Below, in pieces: positions 45,181 through 55,600 of a DNA stretch of 64,000 nucleotides; position 1 is the first letter of the stretch, and each line of letters begins with the position of its first letter. A program made the position numbers and the translations under genes. Below the pieces are notes generated by a model. That model was not told the origin of the DNA and searched no databases. It saw only the letters and a program-made list of their open reading frames with translations. Source of the stretch: Yoonia ponticola. Lineage in GTDB: Bacteria; Pseudomonadota; Alphaproteobacteria; Rhodobacterales; Rhodobacteraceae. Location of the stretch: NCBI RefSeq assembly GCF_014199395.1, contig NZ_JACIJM010000006.1:124001-188000 (forward strand), read 5' to 3'.

Positions 45181-47738
45181 TTATCCGCTGGCCAAGATGC
45201 GCGTCACCATTTCCATCGTATCGCGTGACAAGTTCGGCGTCGCAGCGATCCGATCCAACGCGGCCCGCATTTTGGCTTGGCGGTCCGTGTCGTAGCGGCG
45301 GAAGCTGTCGAATGCCGTCACAACACGCGCGGTTGTTTGCGGGTTGATCGGGTCCAGCTTGATCAGCCAATCCGCTAGCAATTCATAGCCGCTGCCGTCC
45401 GCGCGGTGGAAGCCTGCGGCATGGCGCGAGAATGCGCCGAACACGGCCCTGAAACGGTTCGGGTTCTTGAGGTTGAAATCGGGATGTTGGCTTAGCTTTT
45501 TCACAATCGCGACTGTGTTTTCTGGCGCGCTCAACGCCACTTGAAGGCCGAACCATTTGTCCATCACCAAGCGATCATCGCGCCATTGCGCTGCGAAATC
45601 CGCTGATGCCTTTTCACCGTGACCATTCCAAAGCAGGGCAGACAGAGCGCCTATTTGTTGGGTCATGTTGTCCGCAGTTTCAAACAAAGCTGTCGCTTGT
45701 TTACCCGCATCAACGCGCGTCAGTAGTCCCAAAATCGCATTCGCGAGGCTGCGTTTTCCTGCGGATATTGCGTCCGGCGAATACGGCCCAGACACGGACA
45801 TTGCGGCATAAAGACTGGCAAGGTGATCTTGCAAATGCAGCGCCAGCGCATGTTTCAACGTCTGATGCGCCAAGTGGATCGCATCGGGATCAGGCACATG
45901 ACCTGCGCTGTGTAGCGATTGCGCCGTTTCGCCTTGCGACGGGAACGACAGCAAAAACGCGCGAAAGGCGGGGTCCAGTGTGTTGTCGCGCACCGCTGTT
46001 AACATCGCGTCCAGATATGCTGTGTCCGGTGGGGTGCCGTCCGTCACCATGCGGCACAATAATTCCGACACCAAAACGCGGCCCGCGTCCCAGCGGTTAA
46101 ACGGGTCACTGTCGTGTCCCAGCAAAATCGCCCGATCCGCATTGGATAAGGGCTGGGTCAGGATGATTGGCGCAGTAAAGCCGCGGTTGATCGACAGGAT
46201 TGGGCGATCAGCCAATCCCGTGACGGTGATCGACGCGCCGGAGGCATCAAGCACGAACAGTTGTTCCGCCTGCACCTTACAGCCATCACGACCAATCAAA
46301 GCATAGCGCAGCGGGATCACACGCGCAGGCCAATCATCACGGCCAGCAGCGCGGATCGTTTGGGCGAGGTGTATCGTCAGCGTACCATTGTCGTTCCAAT
46401 CCTCTGTTACAGTCACATGTGGCGTACCTGGATCAGTCCACCAGCGGGCGAACTGGGTCAGGTCCGTGTCCATCACAGCCTCAAAACACGCACGGAAATT
46501 CTCGATCGTGGCCGCATCCCCATCATGGCGGTCGAAATACAGATCTAGCGCTGCCTTATATACCGCATCACCCGCGAGGGTGTGCAGCATGCCGATGATC
46601 TCGGCTCCTTTTTCATATACCGTAGAGGTGTAGAAATTGTTAATCTCGGAAAAACTTGACGGACGCGGCGGATGGGCCAAGGGGCCAGCGTCTTCGCGGA
46701 ATTGCGCGGCGCGCAGGGTAATCGCGTCGTCGATCCGTTTGACGGGGGCAGATCGCATGTCGGATGTGAACTGCTGATCACGGTAAACGGTCAGCCCTTC
46801 TTTCAGGCATAGCTGGAACCAATCACGGCAGGTAATCCGGTTGCCTGTCCAGTTATGAAAATACTCGTGGGCAATGATCGCCTCGATGCGTTCAAAGTCC
46901 GCATCGGTCGATGTCTCGGGTGACGCCAAAACGCAGCTTGAGTTGAAAATGTTCAAGCCTTTGTTCTCCATCGCGCCCATATTAAAGTCATCGACAGCGA
47001 CGATGTTGAAAATGTCCAAGTCGTATTCGCGCCCGTAGGTCTGTTCGTCCCACGTCATAGACCGCTGCAACGCGCCCATGCCAAAGGCGCATTTCGTCTC
47101 GTAGGACCGGGGCGGACATAGATGTTCAGGTCCACTTGGCGGCCTGACATTGTGGTAAACGAACCGGGGTGCGCGACCAGATTTCCGGCGACTAGCGCGA
47201 ACAAATACGCGGGCTTTGGCCATGGGTCGTGCCATTCCGCCCAGCCGTCGCCTGATGCTTGCGGATTACCGTTGGACAATAGCACGGGGTAGTCGCCCTC
47301 AACACGCACGGTGAAGACGGCCATCACGTCGGGGCGGTCGGGGTAATAAGTGATCTTGCGAAACCCTTCGGCCTCGCATTGGGTGCAGAACATGCCGCCG
47401 GACATGTATAACCCTTCGAGTGCGGTGTTGGTTTGCGGCGAAATCACCACTTCGGCTTCCCAAATAAACGGCGCGTCAGGGACGGGGCAGGTCAAGCCAT
47501 CGTCCGTGAGGGTCGGCGTCACGCTGGTCCCGTCGATTTTCGCCGCGATCAATGTCAATTCAGCGCCGTGTAAAAAGAACGTCTTGTCCTGCGCATCAGG
47601 GTTCGGTCGAAACGCAATCCGGCTGATGACGCGCGTCTCGGTCGGGTGCAGGTGGAACGTGAGATGCACATCGTCGATCAGATACGCAGGAGGCGTGTAA
47701 TCCGCGAGATAGATCGTTTGCGGGGCGGAATGTGTCAT
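45181..47738 (-). pseudogene. pepN: Aminopeptidase N with one frameshift
   Basis: M1-family zinc aminopeptidase gene split between two frames. The first part (47738 down to about 47101) gives the N-terminal beta domain to LNIYVRPGP. The second (from about 47100) resumes at ETKCAFGMGALQRSMTWDE and holds GAMENKG and HEYFHNW (GAMEN and HExxH motifs), then the C-terminal repeats. Between CCT (47105-47103) and GAG (47100) only two bases remain, so one base is missing. Outside this point the gene looks intact (about 850 codons), which suggests a recent mutation or a sequencing error. ATG 47738 has AAAGG upstream. Confidence 0.9.
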
Positions 47739-47817
47739 CACGTAGCCTTTTATTGAACCAATGGCGGTGCCAAACGTTGATTAACCAATCGTCGTGTTGA
47801 AAACGAAAGGAAATCCC

Positions 47818-48069
47818 ATGTCTGCACCTGAAACCAATATCGAGAAGCAAGCCAAAAAGCACAAGGGACCACTGGCCGGAATGGCGGGTGTACTGGTGTT
47901 CGTTGGGGTGCTTTTGGCGGCCTTCGTTATCTGGACCGTGTATAACGCCGACACACCAGAAGGCGCTGAAACGCAGATCGACAGTCGTACCGGAACCGAA
48001 GTCGAAGTGGATGACGGCCCCGAGATCGAGACCGGTCTCGAAGGTATCGTCGCGCCGGTCGAGCAATAA
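47818..48069 (+). CDS. Small single-pass hypothetical membrane protein
   Basis: 83-residue protein with a lysine-rich cytoplasmic start (IEKQAKKHKG), one membrane segment (about 25-45) and a strongly acidic tail (EVEVDDGPEIETGLEG). ATG 47818 has AAAGGAAA upstream. It stands alone, divergent from pepN. Function unknown. Confidence 0.7.
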   Translation: MSAPETNIEKQAKKHKGPLAGMAGVLVFVGVLLAAFVIWTVYNADTPEGAETQIDSRTGTEVEVDDGPEIETGLEGIVAPVEQ

Positions 48070-48235
48070 TAACTGTCATAAAACGGTGGTACGGCGAAAG
48101 TGCAGGGCGGGAATTGCTGCCCTCAACATTGGTCAATAGATTTGACCGCTCTTGTTGCCTATAGGAAACTTTTGCCGTACCCGTGTCCTAACGTATTGCT
48201 ACGGCGTCGCGCCGCATACAAAGAAGGGACCACAC

Positions 48236-50368
48236 ATGACTGCTTATATTGACCGTGATGGATTGCAGGTAGACCCTGTACTCGCTGATTTCATTGAACA
48301 AAAAGCGTTGCCTGATACAGGCATTGCGCCGGATGTGTTTTGGGCGGGCCTGTCTGAATTGATCCATGACCTCGGGCCGAAAAACCGTGCGCTGTTGGAA
48401 AAGCGTGAAGCGCTGCAAGAGCAAATTGACGGTTGGCACGTCGCAAATCGTGGTCAAGATCATGATCCTGTCGCTTATAAGGCTTTCTTAACGGATATCG
48501 GATATCTGGTTCCTGAAGGGCCTGCTTTCGCGATTGAAACCAAAGACGTTGACCCTGAAATTGCCGCGATTCCCGGCCCGCAACTTGTTGTGCCGATCAT
48601 GAATGCGCGGTTCGCTCTGAACGCGGCAAATGCCCGTTGGGGTAGCCTGTACGATGCGCTTTACGGCACCGATGCGCTGGGCAGCACGGCGCCAAAGGGT
48701 GGCTACGACGCGGAACACGGCGCTAAAGCGATTGCTTGGGGCCGTAAACATTTGGACGACGTCGCGCCGCTGACCGACGGGTCTTGGGCTGACATCACGG
48801 ACCTGTCTGTTGAAGACGGCGTTTTGGTGCCTGCGTTGAAAGATCCAAAGCAGTTCGTTGGCGGCAATGCTGACGAGGCTGGCCTGACTGACGTCTTCTT
48901 GCGGGCAAATGGCTTGCTGATAGGTGTCATTATCGATCCGACTTCCGACATCGGTAAAACCGACAAGGCTGGCATCGCGGATATCATGCTGGAAAGCGCG
49001 ATCTCGGTGATTATGGACTGCGAAGATTCCGTCGCCGCCGTTGATGGCGAAGACAAGGTTATCGCCTATACTAACTGGCTGGGGCTGATGAACGGCACGC
49101 TGTCCGAAACTGTGACCAAGGGCGGTGAAACCTTCGAGCGCGTGTTGAACGACGATATCGGTTTCACGGGCACAAAAGGCCATGAAATCCGTTACAAAGG
49201 CCGCGCGCTGATGTTGATCCGGAACGTTGGCCACCTGATGACAAATCCGGCAATTCTGGACCGCGACGGCAACGAAGCGGGCGAGGGGCTGATGGACGCG
49301 ATGATCACCACAATGATCGCGATCCACGACCTGAAACGTCAAGGCGGCAACACCGTCACTGGCTCTGTTTACGTCGTGAAACCTAAAATGCACGGCCCAG
49401 AAGAAGTCGCCTTCGCAGACGAGATTTTCACAGCCGTCGAAAAAGCGCTAAGCCTGCCACAGAACACCGTAAAGCTCGGCATCATGGACGAGGAGCGCCG
49501 CACGTCCGCGAACCTCAAGGAATGTATCCGCGCTGCAAAATCGCGGGTCGCTTTCATCAACACAGGCTTCCTTGACCGGACGGGTGATGAAATTCACACA
49601 TCCATGGAAGCTGGCGCAATGGTGCCAAAAGGTGAAATGAAATCATCGGCTTGGATCACGTCTTACGAAGATCGTAACGTTGATATCGGTCTTGCGTGCG
49701 GGCTTCAGGGCAAGGCGCAGATCGGTAAGGGCATGTGGGCGATGCCGGATCGCATGGCTGAAATGCTCGAAGCTAAGGTCGGTCATCCGCTGTCCGGTGC
49801 AAACTGCGCGTGGGTGCCGTCGCCGACTGCCGCGACATTGCACGCGACGCATTACCACAAAATCGACGTTTTGGCGAAGCAACGCGAGCTAAAGGCTGGC
49901 GGCCCGCGTGGTACGCTGGACGATCTTCTGACGATCCCTGTAGCACGTGGCGCGAATTGGTCCGAAGACGAAATTACCCGCGAAATCGAGAACAACGCCC
50001 AAGGGATCCTTGGTTACGTTGTGCGCTGGATTGATGCGGGCGTCGGCTGTTCCAAGGTGCCTGACATCAACGATGTAGGCCTGATGGAAGACCGCGCGAC
50101 GTGCCGGATTTCGTCGCAAGCTTTGGCAAATTGGCTGCATCACGACGTAATCACCCAAGAGCAGGTGATGGCAGGCATGCAGAAAATGGCCGCTGTTGTT
50201 GACCGCCAAAACGCCAGTGATGCGACCTACATTCCTATGGCGCCGAACTTTGACACAGTGGCCTTCCAAGCTGCCTGTGATCTGGTGTTCCAAGGCCGCG
50301 TGCAGCCATCCGGCTACACCGAACCTGTCCTGCACCGCCGCCGTCAGGAATTCAAAGCACAATCTTAA
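48236..50368 (+). CDS. glcB: Malate synthase G
   Basis: Condenses glyoxylate with acetyl-CoA to malate for growth on C2 compounds. The 710-residue protein is of the large G isoform. The catalytic core is recognisable by [44 protein letters not shown] and [21 protein letters not shown] 48236 ([14 protein letters not shown]) follows AAGAAGGGA. A GlcG-like gene follows 26 bp later, as in glycolate-utilisation operons. Confidence 0.96.
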   Translation: MTAYIDRDGLQVDPVLADFIEQKALPDTGIAPDVFWAGLSELIHDLGPKNRALLEKREALQEQIDGWHVANRGQDHDPVAYKAFLTDIGYLVPEGPAFAIETKDVDPEIAAIPGPQLVVPIMNARFALNAANARWGSLYDALYGTDALGSTAPKGGYDAEHGAKAIAWGRKHLDDVAPLTDGSWADITDLSVEDGVLVPALKDPKQFVGGNADEAGLTDVFLRANGLLIGVIIDPTSDIGKTDKAGIADIMLESAISVIMDCEDSVAAVDGEDKVIAYTNWLGLMNGTLSETVTKGGETFERVLNDDIGFTGTKGHEIRYKGRALMLIRNVGHLMTNPAILDRDGNEAGEGLMDAMITTMIAIHDLKRQGGNTVTGSVYVVKPKMHGPEEVAFADEIFTAVEKALSLPQNTVKLGIMDEERRTSANLKECIRAAKSRVAFINTGFLDRTGDEIHTSMEAGAMVPKGEMKSSAWITSYEDRNVDIGLACGLQGKAQIGKGMWAMPDRMAEMLEAKVGHPLSGANCAWVPSPTAATLHATHYHKIDVLAKQRELKAGGPRGTLDDLLTIPVARGANWSEDEITREIENNAQGILGYVVRWIDAGVGCSKVPDINDVGLMEDRATCRISSQALANWLHHDVITQEQVMAGMQKMAAVVDRQNASDATYIPMAPNFDTVAFQAACDLVFQGRVQPSGYTEPVLHRRRQEFKAQS

Positions 50369-50394
50369 TGTGATACATAAAGAGGAGGCCGCAA

Positions 50395-50823
50395 GTGGCT
50401 GAAATTACTATTGATAACGCCCGCACGATCATCGCATCGACCATCGCCAAAGGACAGGAAATGGGGCTCAAGCCTTTGTCCGTTGTGGTGCTTGATGCGG
50501 GTGGTCATGTCAAAGCGTTTGAACGCGAAGATGGTGCCGCACCGGGACGTTTCGCGATTGCCCACGGCAAGGCCTATGGCTGCGTGATGCTGGGTATGAC
50601 CGGCACTGCGCAAATGGCGCGTGCCGAGCAGCAAGCGTATTTTATGAACGCGGTGAACGGCGCGTTTGGCGGCCAAGTTGTGCCAGTGCCAGGTGGCGTG
50701 ATTGTGCGTGACAACGATGGAGCCGTGATCGGCGCTGTTGGCGTGACGGGCGACACCAGCGACAACGATCTCGAAGCCGCACTGGCTGGGATCGCGGCAG
50801 CTGGGCTTAAAGGCGACGGATAA
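50395..50823 (+). CDS. glcG: GlcG/HbpS-family protein
   Basis: 142-residue cytosolic protein of the GlcG/HbpS family, often next to glycolate or glyoxylate genes; exact role unknown, some members bind haem. Conserved features are VVVLDAGGHVKAFEREDGA and GAVGVTGDTSDNDLEAA. It starts at GTG 50395 with GAGGAGG upstream, so it is well translated from the glcB message. Confidence 0.85.
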   Translation: MAEITIDNARTIIASTIAKGQEMGLKPLSVVVLDAGGHVKAFEREDGAAPGRFAIAHGKAYGCVMLGMTGTAQMARAEQQAYFMNAVNGAFGGQVVPVPGGVIVRDNDGAVIGAVGVTGDTSDNDLEAALAGIAAAGLKGDG

Positions 50824-50880
50824 CGCATAACATTACCCTCGTCCGTTTATAGTGGGCGGGGGGCACCGAGAGCGTCCAAC

Positions 50881-51018
50881 ATGATGCTCAAGATACGGGT
50901 TAAAACGCGAGTTGATCGCGACACTGTAAAGGCCCAGTTCGTGGCCTGCTTAATCAATGATCTTAACGCCTATCTTTTGCAGTTGTGCGATTTTGACATC
51001 GGCACTGTGTATCCGTGA
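50881..51018 (+). CDS. Possible small protein of 45 residues
   Basis: ATG 50881 opens a 45-codon frame (MMLKIRVKTRVDRDTVKAQF then VACLINDLNAYLLQLCDFDI) with protein-like composition and a weak GAGAG ribosome site. It fills the 259-bp gap between glcG and the amidotransferase gene. No domain recognised. Confidence 0.35.
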   Translation: MMLKIRVKTRVDRDTVKAQFVACLINDLNAYLLQLCDFDIGTVYP

Positions 51019-51082
51019 GGGTTTTCAAGGATCGTGGCCACGCTATACTTGGCGCGACCCCGAAATTACTTGAAAGCCTATC

Positions 51083-51859
51083 ATGTCTCGCCCCGTTATC
51101 GGCATCATTGCCAACGCACATACCATTAACGAAGATTACCACGTGCAAGCAGCGGGCGACTTAAACCTCCAAGCAGTCTGCGAAGCCGCTGGTGGCATCC
51201 CGATGATTGTCCCCGCGAACCCTGACTTGTTCGAGGTCCAAGAGCTGCAAGCGTGCTGTGCGGGCTTTGTGTTCACAGGGGGCCGCCCAAACGTGCATCC
51301 CGAAGAATACGGCGAAGTCGAAACCGCCGCTCACGGTACATTTGATCGCCAGCGCGACCGTCTTGTGTTGCCGCTGATCCGCGCTTGCGTTGATGCGGGC
51401 CAGCCGATTATGGGGATCTGTCGTGGTTTCCAAGAAGTGAACGTCGCTTTTGGTGGCTCGCTTTATCCCGAAATCCGCGATTTGCCGGGCCGTGATAACC
51501 ACCGGATGCCCCCTGACGGGACCATCGAGGAAAAGTTCGCGCTGCGCCACGAAATCACATTTGGCGAGAACGGTCCGTTCCACAAATTGATGGGCGCGCA
51601 AAAAGTCATGACCAATTCGCTGCACGGGCAGGGAATCAAGCGGGCAGGTGATCGCATTGTGGTTGATGGCTACGCTCCAGACGGCACGCCAGAGGCGATT
51701 TTTGTCAAAGACGCGCCCGGATTTACCTATTCTGTGCAGTGGCATCCTGAATGGCGGGCGTCTGATGATCCTGTTTCGCGACCCCTGTTTTCGGCTTTTG
51801 GCGACGCATGTCGCGCTTGGGTTGCGGGTCGTCAGGAATTTCTTTTGAAATCAGCCTAG
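51083..51859 (+). CDS. Class I glutamine amidotransferase, PuuD-like hydrolase
   Basis: 258-residue member of the gamma-glutamyl-GABA hydrolase family (peptidase C26). The nucleophile C113 sits in GICRGFQEVNVAFGG, and H221/E223 of the triad in YSVQWHPEW. Family members hydrolyse gamma-glutamyl amides in polyamine (putrescine) breakdown; no other put genes are present, so the substrate is open. It is followed by a 359-bp gap with structured elements. Confidence 0.88.
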   Translation: MSRPVIGIIANAHTINEDYHVQAAGDLNLQAVCEAAGGIPMIVPANPDLFEVQELQACCAGFVFTGGRPNVHPEEYGEVETAAHGTFDRQRDRLVLPLIRACVDAGQPIMGICRGFQEVNVAFGGSLYPEIRDLPGRDNHRMPPDGTIEEKFALRHEITFGENGPFHKLMGAQKVMTNSLHGQGIKRAGDRIVVDGYAPDGTPEAIFVKDAPGFTYSVQWHPEWRASDDPVSRPLFSAFGDACRAWVAGRQEFLLKSA

Positions 51860-51934
51860 AGTTGCGAGCAGGTGCTGCGAAAAAATCATTTTTCCCCCTA
51901 GTTAGACTTTAGTCATAGTGTTCAAATAGTATCA

Positions 51935-52075
51935 GCGCTCCCTTCCTATGTGTATGTTATTGAGTGAATTGTTGGGGGAGCGCGTAACCTGTTGAGTAAT
52001 TTTTAGCGTGTATGCGCTGAAACTTCGGACAGGTGTGCATCAGTTGGCGGTCCCTAACACCAACAGCTGATGCAC
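51935..52075. repeat. Structured intergenic region with two inverted repeats
   Basis: GCGCTCCC (51935-51942) and GGGAGCGC (51976-51983) are perfect inverted arms with a 33-nt loop. GTGCATCAGTTGG (52035-52047) pairs with CCAA and CTGATGCAC (52060-52075). Neither has a T run. They fill the gap ahead of the riboswitch; no gene is apparent in 51860-52150. Confidence 0.5.
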
Positions 52076-52151
52076 GCTTGGATCTGACACCAAATGGTTT
52101 GCCCCAATTCCCCGTCTTGATCATCACCTGCGCCCACGTTACTTGGGGTTT

Positions 52152-52194
52152 GCGGGACGACCTGCGCTTTCCTTTTTATTCCGGGACGACCCGG
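52152..52194 (+). promoter_or_regulatory. Guanidine-II (mini-ykkC) riboswitch
   Basis: Two small hairpins with identical ACGA loops: GCGGG-ACGA-CCTGC (52152-52165) and CCGGG-ACGA-CCCGG (52181-52194), joined by a 15-nt U-rich linker. This is the defining architecture of the guanidine-II riboswitch, in which the two loops dimerise and bind two guanidinium ions. The Shine-Dalgarno AAGGAGG (52204-52210) follows 9 nt later, so ligand binding probably frees it. The downstream gene is the expected guanidinium exporter. Confidence 0.95.
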
Positions 52195-52218
52195 ACGTGA
52201 GCTAAGGAGGTCTAAGCC

Positions 52219-52542
52219 ATGGCTTGGATCCAACTCGTTATCGCCGGATTTTTGGAAATCGTCTGGGCGTACTTCATGAAGAAATCCGCAGGCTTCACGT
52301 TGCTGGTGCCGAGTACCATCACGATGATCACGATGGCTGCCAGTTTTGTATTACTGTCGCTTGCGATGCGGTCGTTGCCGTTGGGCACGGCCTACACGAT
52401 CTGGACGGGTATCGGGGCTGTTGGAGCGTTCGTCGTTGGCGTCGTACTGCTGGGCGAATCCGCATCGCCGCTGCGTATTCTTGCGGCCCTGTTGATCATC
52501 GCGGGCATCGTGTTGATGAAAGTTTCCAGCCCATCCGCCTAA
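52219..52542 (+). CDS. gdx: Guanidinium exporter Gdx (SugE-type SMR protein)
   Basis: Small multidrug resistance-family antiporter (107 residues, four membrane helices) that exports guanidinium in exchange for protons as an antiparallel dimer. E13 in the first helix (IAGFLEIVWAYFMKKS) is the ion-binding glutamate, and YTIWTGIGAVGAF is typical of the Gdx rather than the drug-exporting branch. The riboswitch in its leader makes this assignment firm. A terminator follows. Confidence 0.95.
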   Translation: MAWIQLVIAGFLEIVWAYFMKKSAGFTLLVPSTITMITMAASFVLLSLAMRSLPLGTAYTIWTGIGAVGAFVVGVVLLGESASPLRILAALLIIAGIVLMKVSSPSA

Positions 52543-52557
52543 ATCATCTGCATCCAT

Positions 52558-52592
52558 AAAAAAGGCCGCCCCCGAGCAGAAGGGCGGCCTTT
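52558..52592. terminator. Bidirectional terminator between gdx and the RTX gene
   Basis: AAAGGCCGCCC (52561-52571) pairs with GGGCGGCCTTT (52582-52592) around a 10-nt loop. On the minus strand six T residues follow; on the plus strand only three. It serves both converging genes. Confidence 0.9.
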
Positions 52593-52613
52593 GATTTGCG
52601 AATGCAGGGACGT

Positions 52614-55600
52614 TTATTTCGTCCGCAGCATCTGCGATTCATGTTTCTTCAGCGAACGGCGCGCCGTGCGGCCATAGCCGTTTGGTGCGCTGCGCAATGC
52701 TGGGAACAACGTGAACAACTCTTCGCGGGCAACGTCTGTCACACCGTTGAGACCTAACTCGCCCGGGTGGAAACTTTCCGATGCCGCACCTTCCGCATAG
52801 ATCACTTCGTGTTCGTCGAACATCATGTGAATGTATGTGACCATGCCGCCTTCTTCACGTGTGACCATTTTGTCATCGATCAGGTGGATCGCTGGCATCA
52901 GGACTTCGCTTTCGCCGAACAACAGTTCCGCACGGTAGCCTTGGAACAGCATGCGGTGCTGTGGGGATACCAACAGATCGCGTTCCAGACCCGTCACAAC
53001 ACCCGGACGCAAGCGCACTGGCGCAAAGCGGTCGGTCGCAGGTACGGTGCGTTCCTGAATCCAGCGGATCGGCTGCATGCCGTGGTCGCGCGTCAGAACC
53101 ATGTCGCCAATGCCAAGGGTCTCGATCGGGCGTGACCCTTGCGGTGTGGCGATGTTGGTGCCCGGGGTGAAACAGATGACCTGCTCGATACCCGAAAAGT
53201 TCAGGATTGTGCCGTCGTCCAGTGTCACCGAGCCAGAAAACGTTTCGTTGCCGCTGGCGTTGATGCCGTCGGACACTTTGACCAGTGAGGACAGATCAGC
53301 CTGATCGCCCATGCGGAGAATGTCGCCGCCAGTACCAGCAGCACCGTTCACGGGCGTTTCATCGTCGTCGCCGCCGACGATGGTGATTACACCATTTGTC
53401 GTCTCGCCAAGGTCGATGAACGAAAAGATATCGTCGCCCGCGCCGCCGTCCACACTATCGCCTTCAGCGAAATAGATGGTGTCATTGCCCGCACCTGCGT
53501 CAATCGTATCAGCACCGTCGTTGCCAAAGATGAAGTCGTTGCCAGCGCCCGTCGACACAGAATCGTCACCTACGCCGCCAAAGATCACGTCGTCACCAGC
53601 GCCTGTGATGATTTCTTCGACGCCTGTGAACGACAGGGTGTCCGCACCTTGTGCGATGGTGCCAGCCTCGTCGCCCGAGAACACCACAGTCACATCATCG
53701 GTCAGACCAGAGCCGTCGAGGATGTCCGTATCGGCGCCGCCAGTATCTTCGCCCGCGTCGATGGTGTCGTTTCCGAAACCGTCGTTCAGGATGATTGTAT
53801 CGTCGTCTTGACCCGCGTTGATCACGTCGTCGCCAGCGCCGCTAGTGATCACGTCTTTGCCAGCGCCTGAATTCACGGTGATGCCAGCAGAATCGCCGGA
53901 CAGGTCAATCGCGTCCGCTTTATCAGTGCCGACCACGGCTTCGATTTCGCTGAACGTGCCGTCAGAGCCGGCAGTGCCAACCTGATACGTTGCCGCTTCG
54001 TCGCCTGTGAACGTCACGTTGACGCCAGTTGCCGAGACACCACCGCCAAGCACAGCCGAACTGAAGTCAACGGTGTCAGTGTCGCCATTGCCCGTGTCTT
54101 CGCCGCCGATGATTGTGTCGGTGCCGTCAGCTTGGCCGATTGTGAAGACGTCGTCGCCTGCTTCGCCATAAAGCGTGTCGTCGCCGCTGCCACCGTTGAT
54201 GGTGTCATTGCCTGTGCCGCCGTAGACAACATCGTCCCCGTCTGCTGCAAAGATATTATCATTGCCGCCGTGCGCTTCGATCAAGTCGTCATTGCCAGTG
54301 TCACCAGCTAAAATAGCGTCGTCGTTGTCAACGATATCGCCGTCTGGGTCGCCAGTGTAAGCGCCGTTGATCAGGTCGTCGCCTGCGGTGCCGGACACCG
54401 TGCCATCGGGCAGGGGGATGCCGAGGGCTTGCAGGTAGAACGGATCGTTCGCGGCGGATGCGGAAATCCCGTCCAGCGTGATGCTTTCGCCATTCGGGAA
54501 CGTCAGAACCGCGTTACCGTTACCATCGGCGGACACAACCACGTCGTTTGTGTTCACGGGCGTGCGTGTCGCGTCGCCTTCTGGCGCGTCGTATAAGTCA
54601 GTCACGTCCAGCGTGTCGCCGCTTGTGTACGTGCCGTCAGAGTTCAGCGTCGGCGCGTCAAAGTTTTTGACGATGTCGTCGCCAAAGTCGTCCTGCAGGA
54701 CAACAACGTCGTCAAAGCCGTCAGGATTGCCCGCGCTGTTGCTACCAAGGTCGATCTGGTCGTTACCAGCGCCCGCGTTGATCGTATCGGCACCAGTGCC
54801 CAAGTCAACGATATCGTCGCCGCTAGAGCCCGTGACGCTATCCGCGCCCGCACCCAGAACGAACTCTTCGATCTCGCTAAAGGTCGCGGTGTCGGTGCCG
54901 TTGGAAATCGTACCGGATTCCGGTGTGGACAGGTTCAACGTCACGTCCTGCGTCATCTGCGATGCGTCCAGCACGTCAACGTCTGCGTTGCCTGTGTCCG
55001 CGCCACCGTTGATGGTGTCGTCGCCAAAGTTGTTGTTCAGACCTATGGTGTCATTGCCAGTACCCGCATCGATGGTGTCATCGCCGCTGCCGCCGATGAT
55101 CACGTCATTGCCCGCGCCTGTGTTCACAGACACGCCAGCGGTATCGAGCGTTGCGTCGATCTTGTCCGCATTTGCGGTGCCGACGATGGCCTCGATCTCG
55201 TTGAATTTGCCGTTCGATCCGGTTGAACCGACTTGGTAAGTCGCAGCCTCGTCGCCAGAATACGTGACAGTGACGCCGCTACTGCCAGACACGCCCGCGA
55301 AGTCCACCGTATCAAAGTCAGTGCCGCCTTCGCCGCCGGAAATGCGATCGGTGCCATCAGAATCGCCAACAAAGAATGTGTCTTTGTCATCGCCGCCATA
55401 AAGCGCGTCATCGCCTTGGCCTGCAAAAATAGTATCAGCGCCCGCACCACCGTAAACGGTGTCGTCGCCCGCGTCGCCGTAAAGCGTATCAACACCTGCA
55501 TCACCGTACAAAGTGTCATTGCCTGTGCCGCCGAACAACGTGTCGCGGCCATTGCCACCGTATACTTCGTCATGTCCGTCGCCGGCATAGACAGTGTCAG

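Noticed and set aside
53400-55600. Repeated DNA that could suggest a CRISPR-like or tandem repeat array
   Set aside because: The repeats stay in one reading frame and encode RTX nonapeptides; there are no equal spacers.
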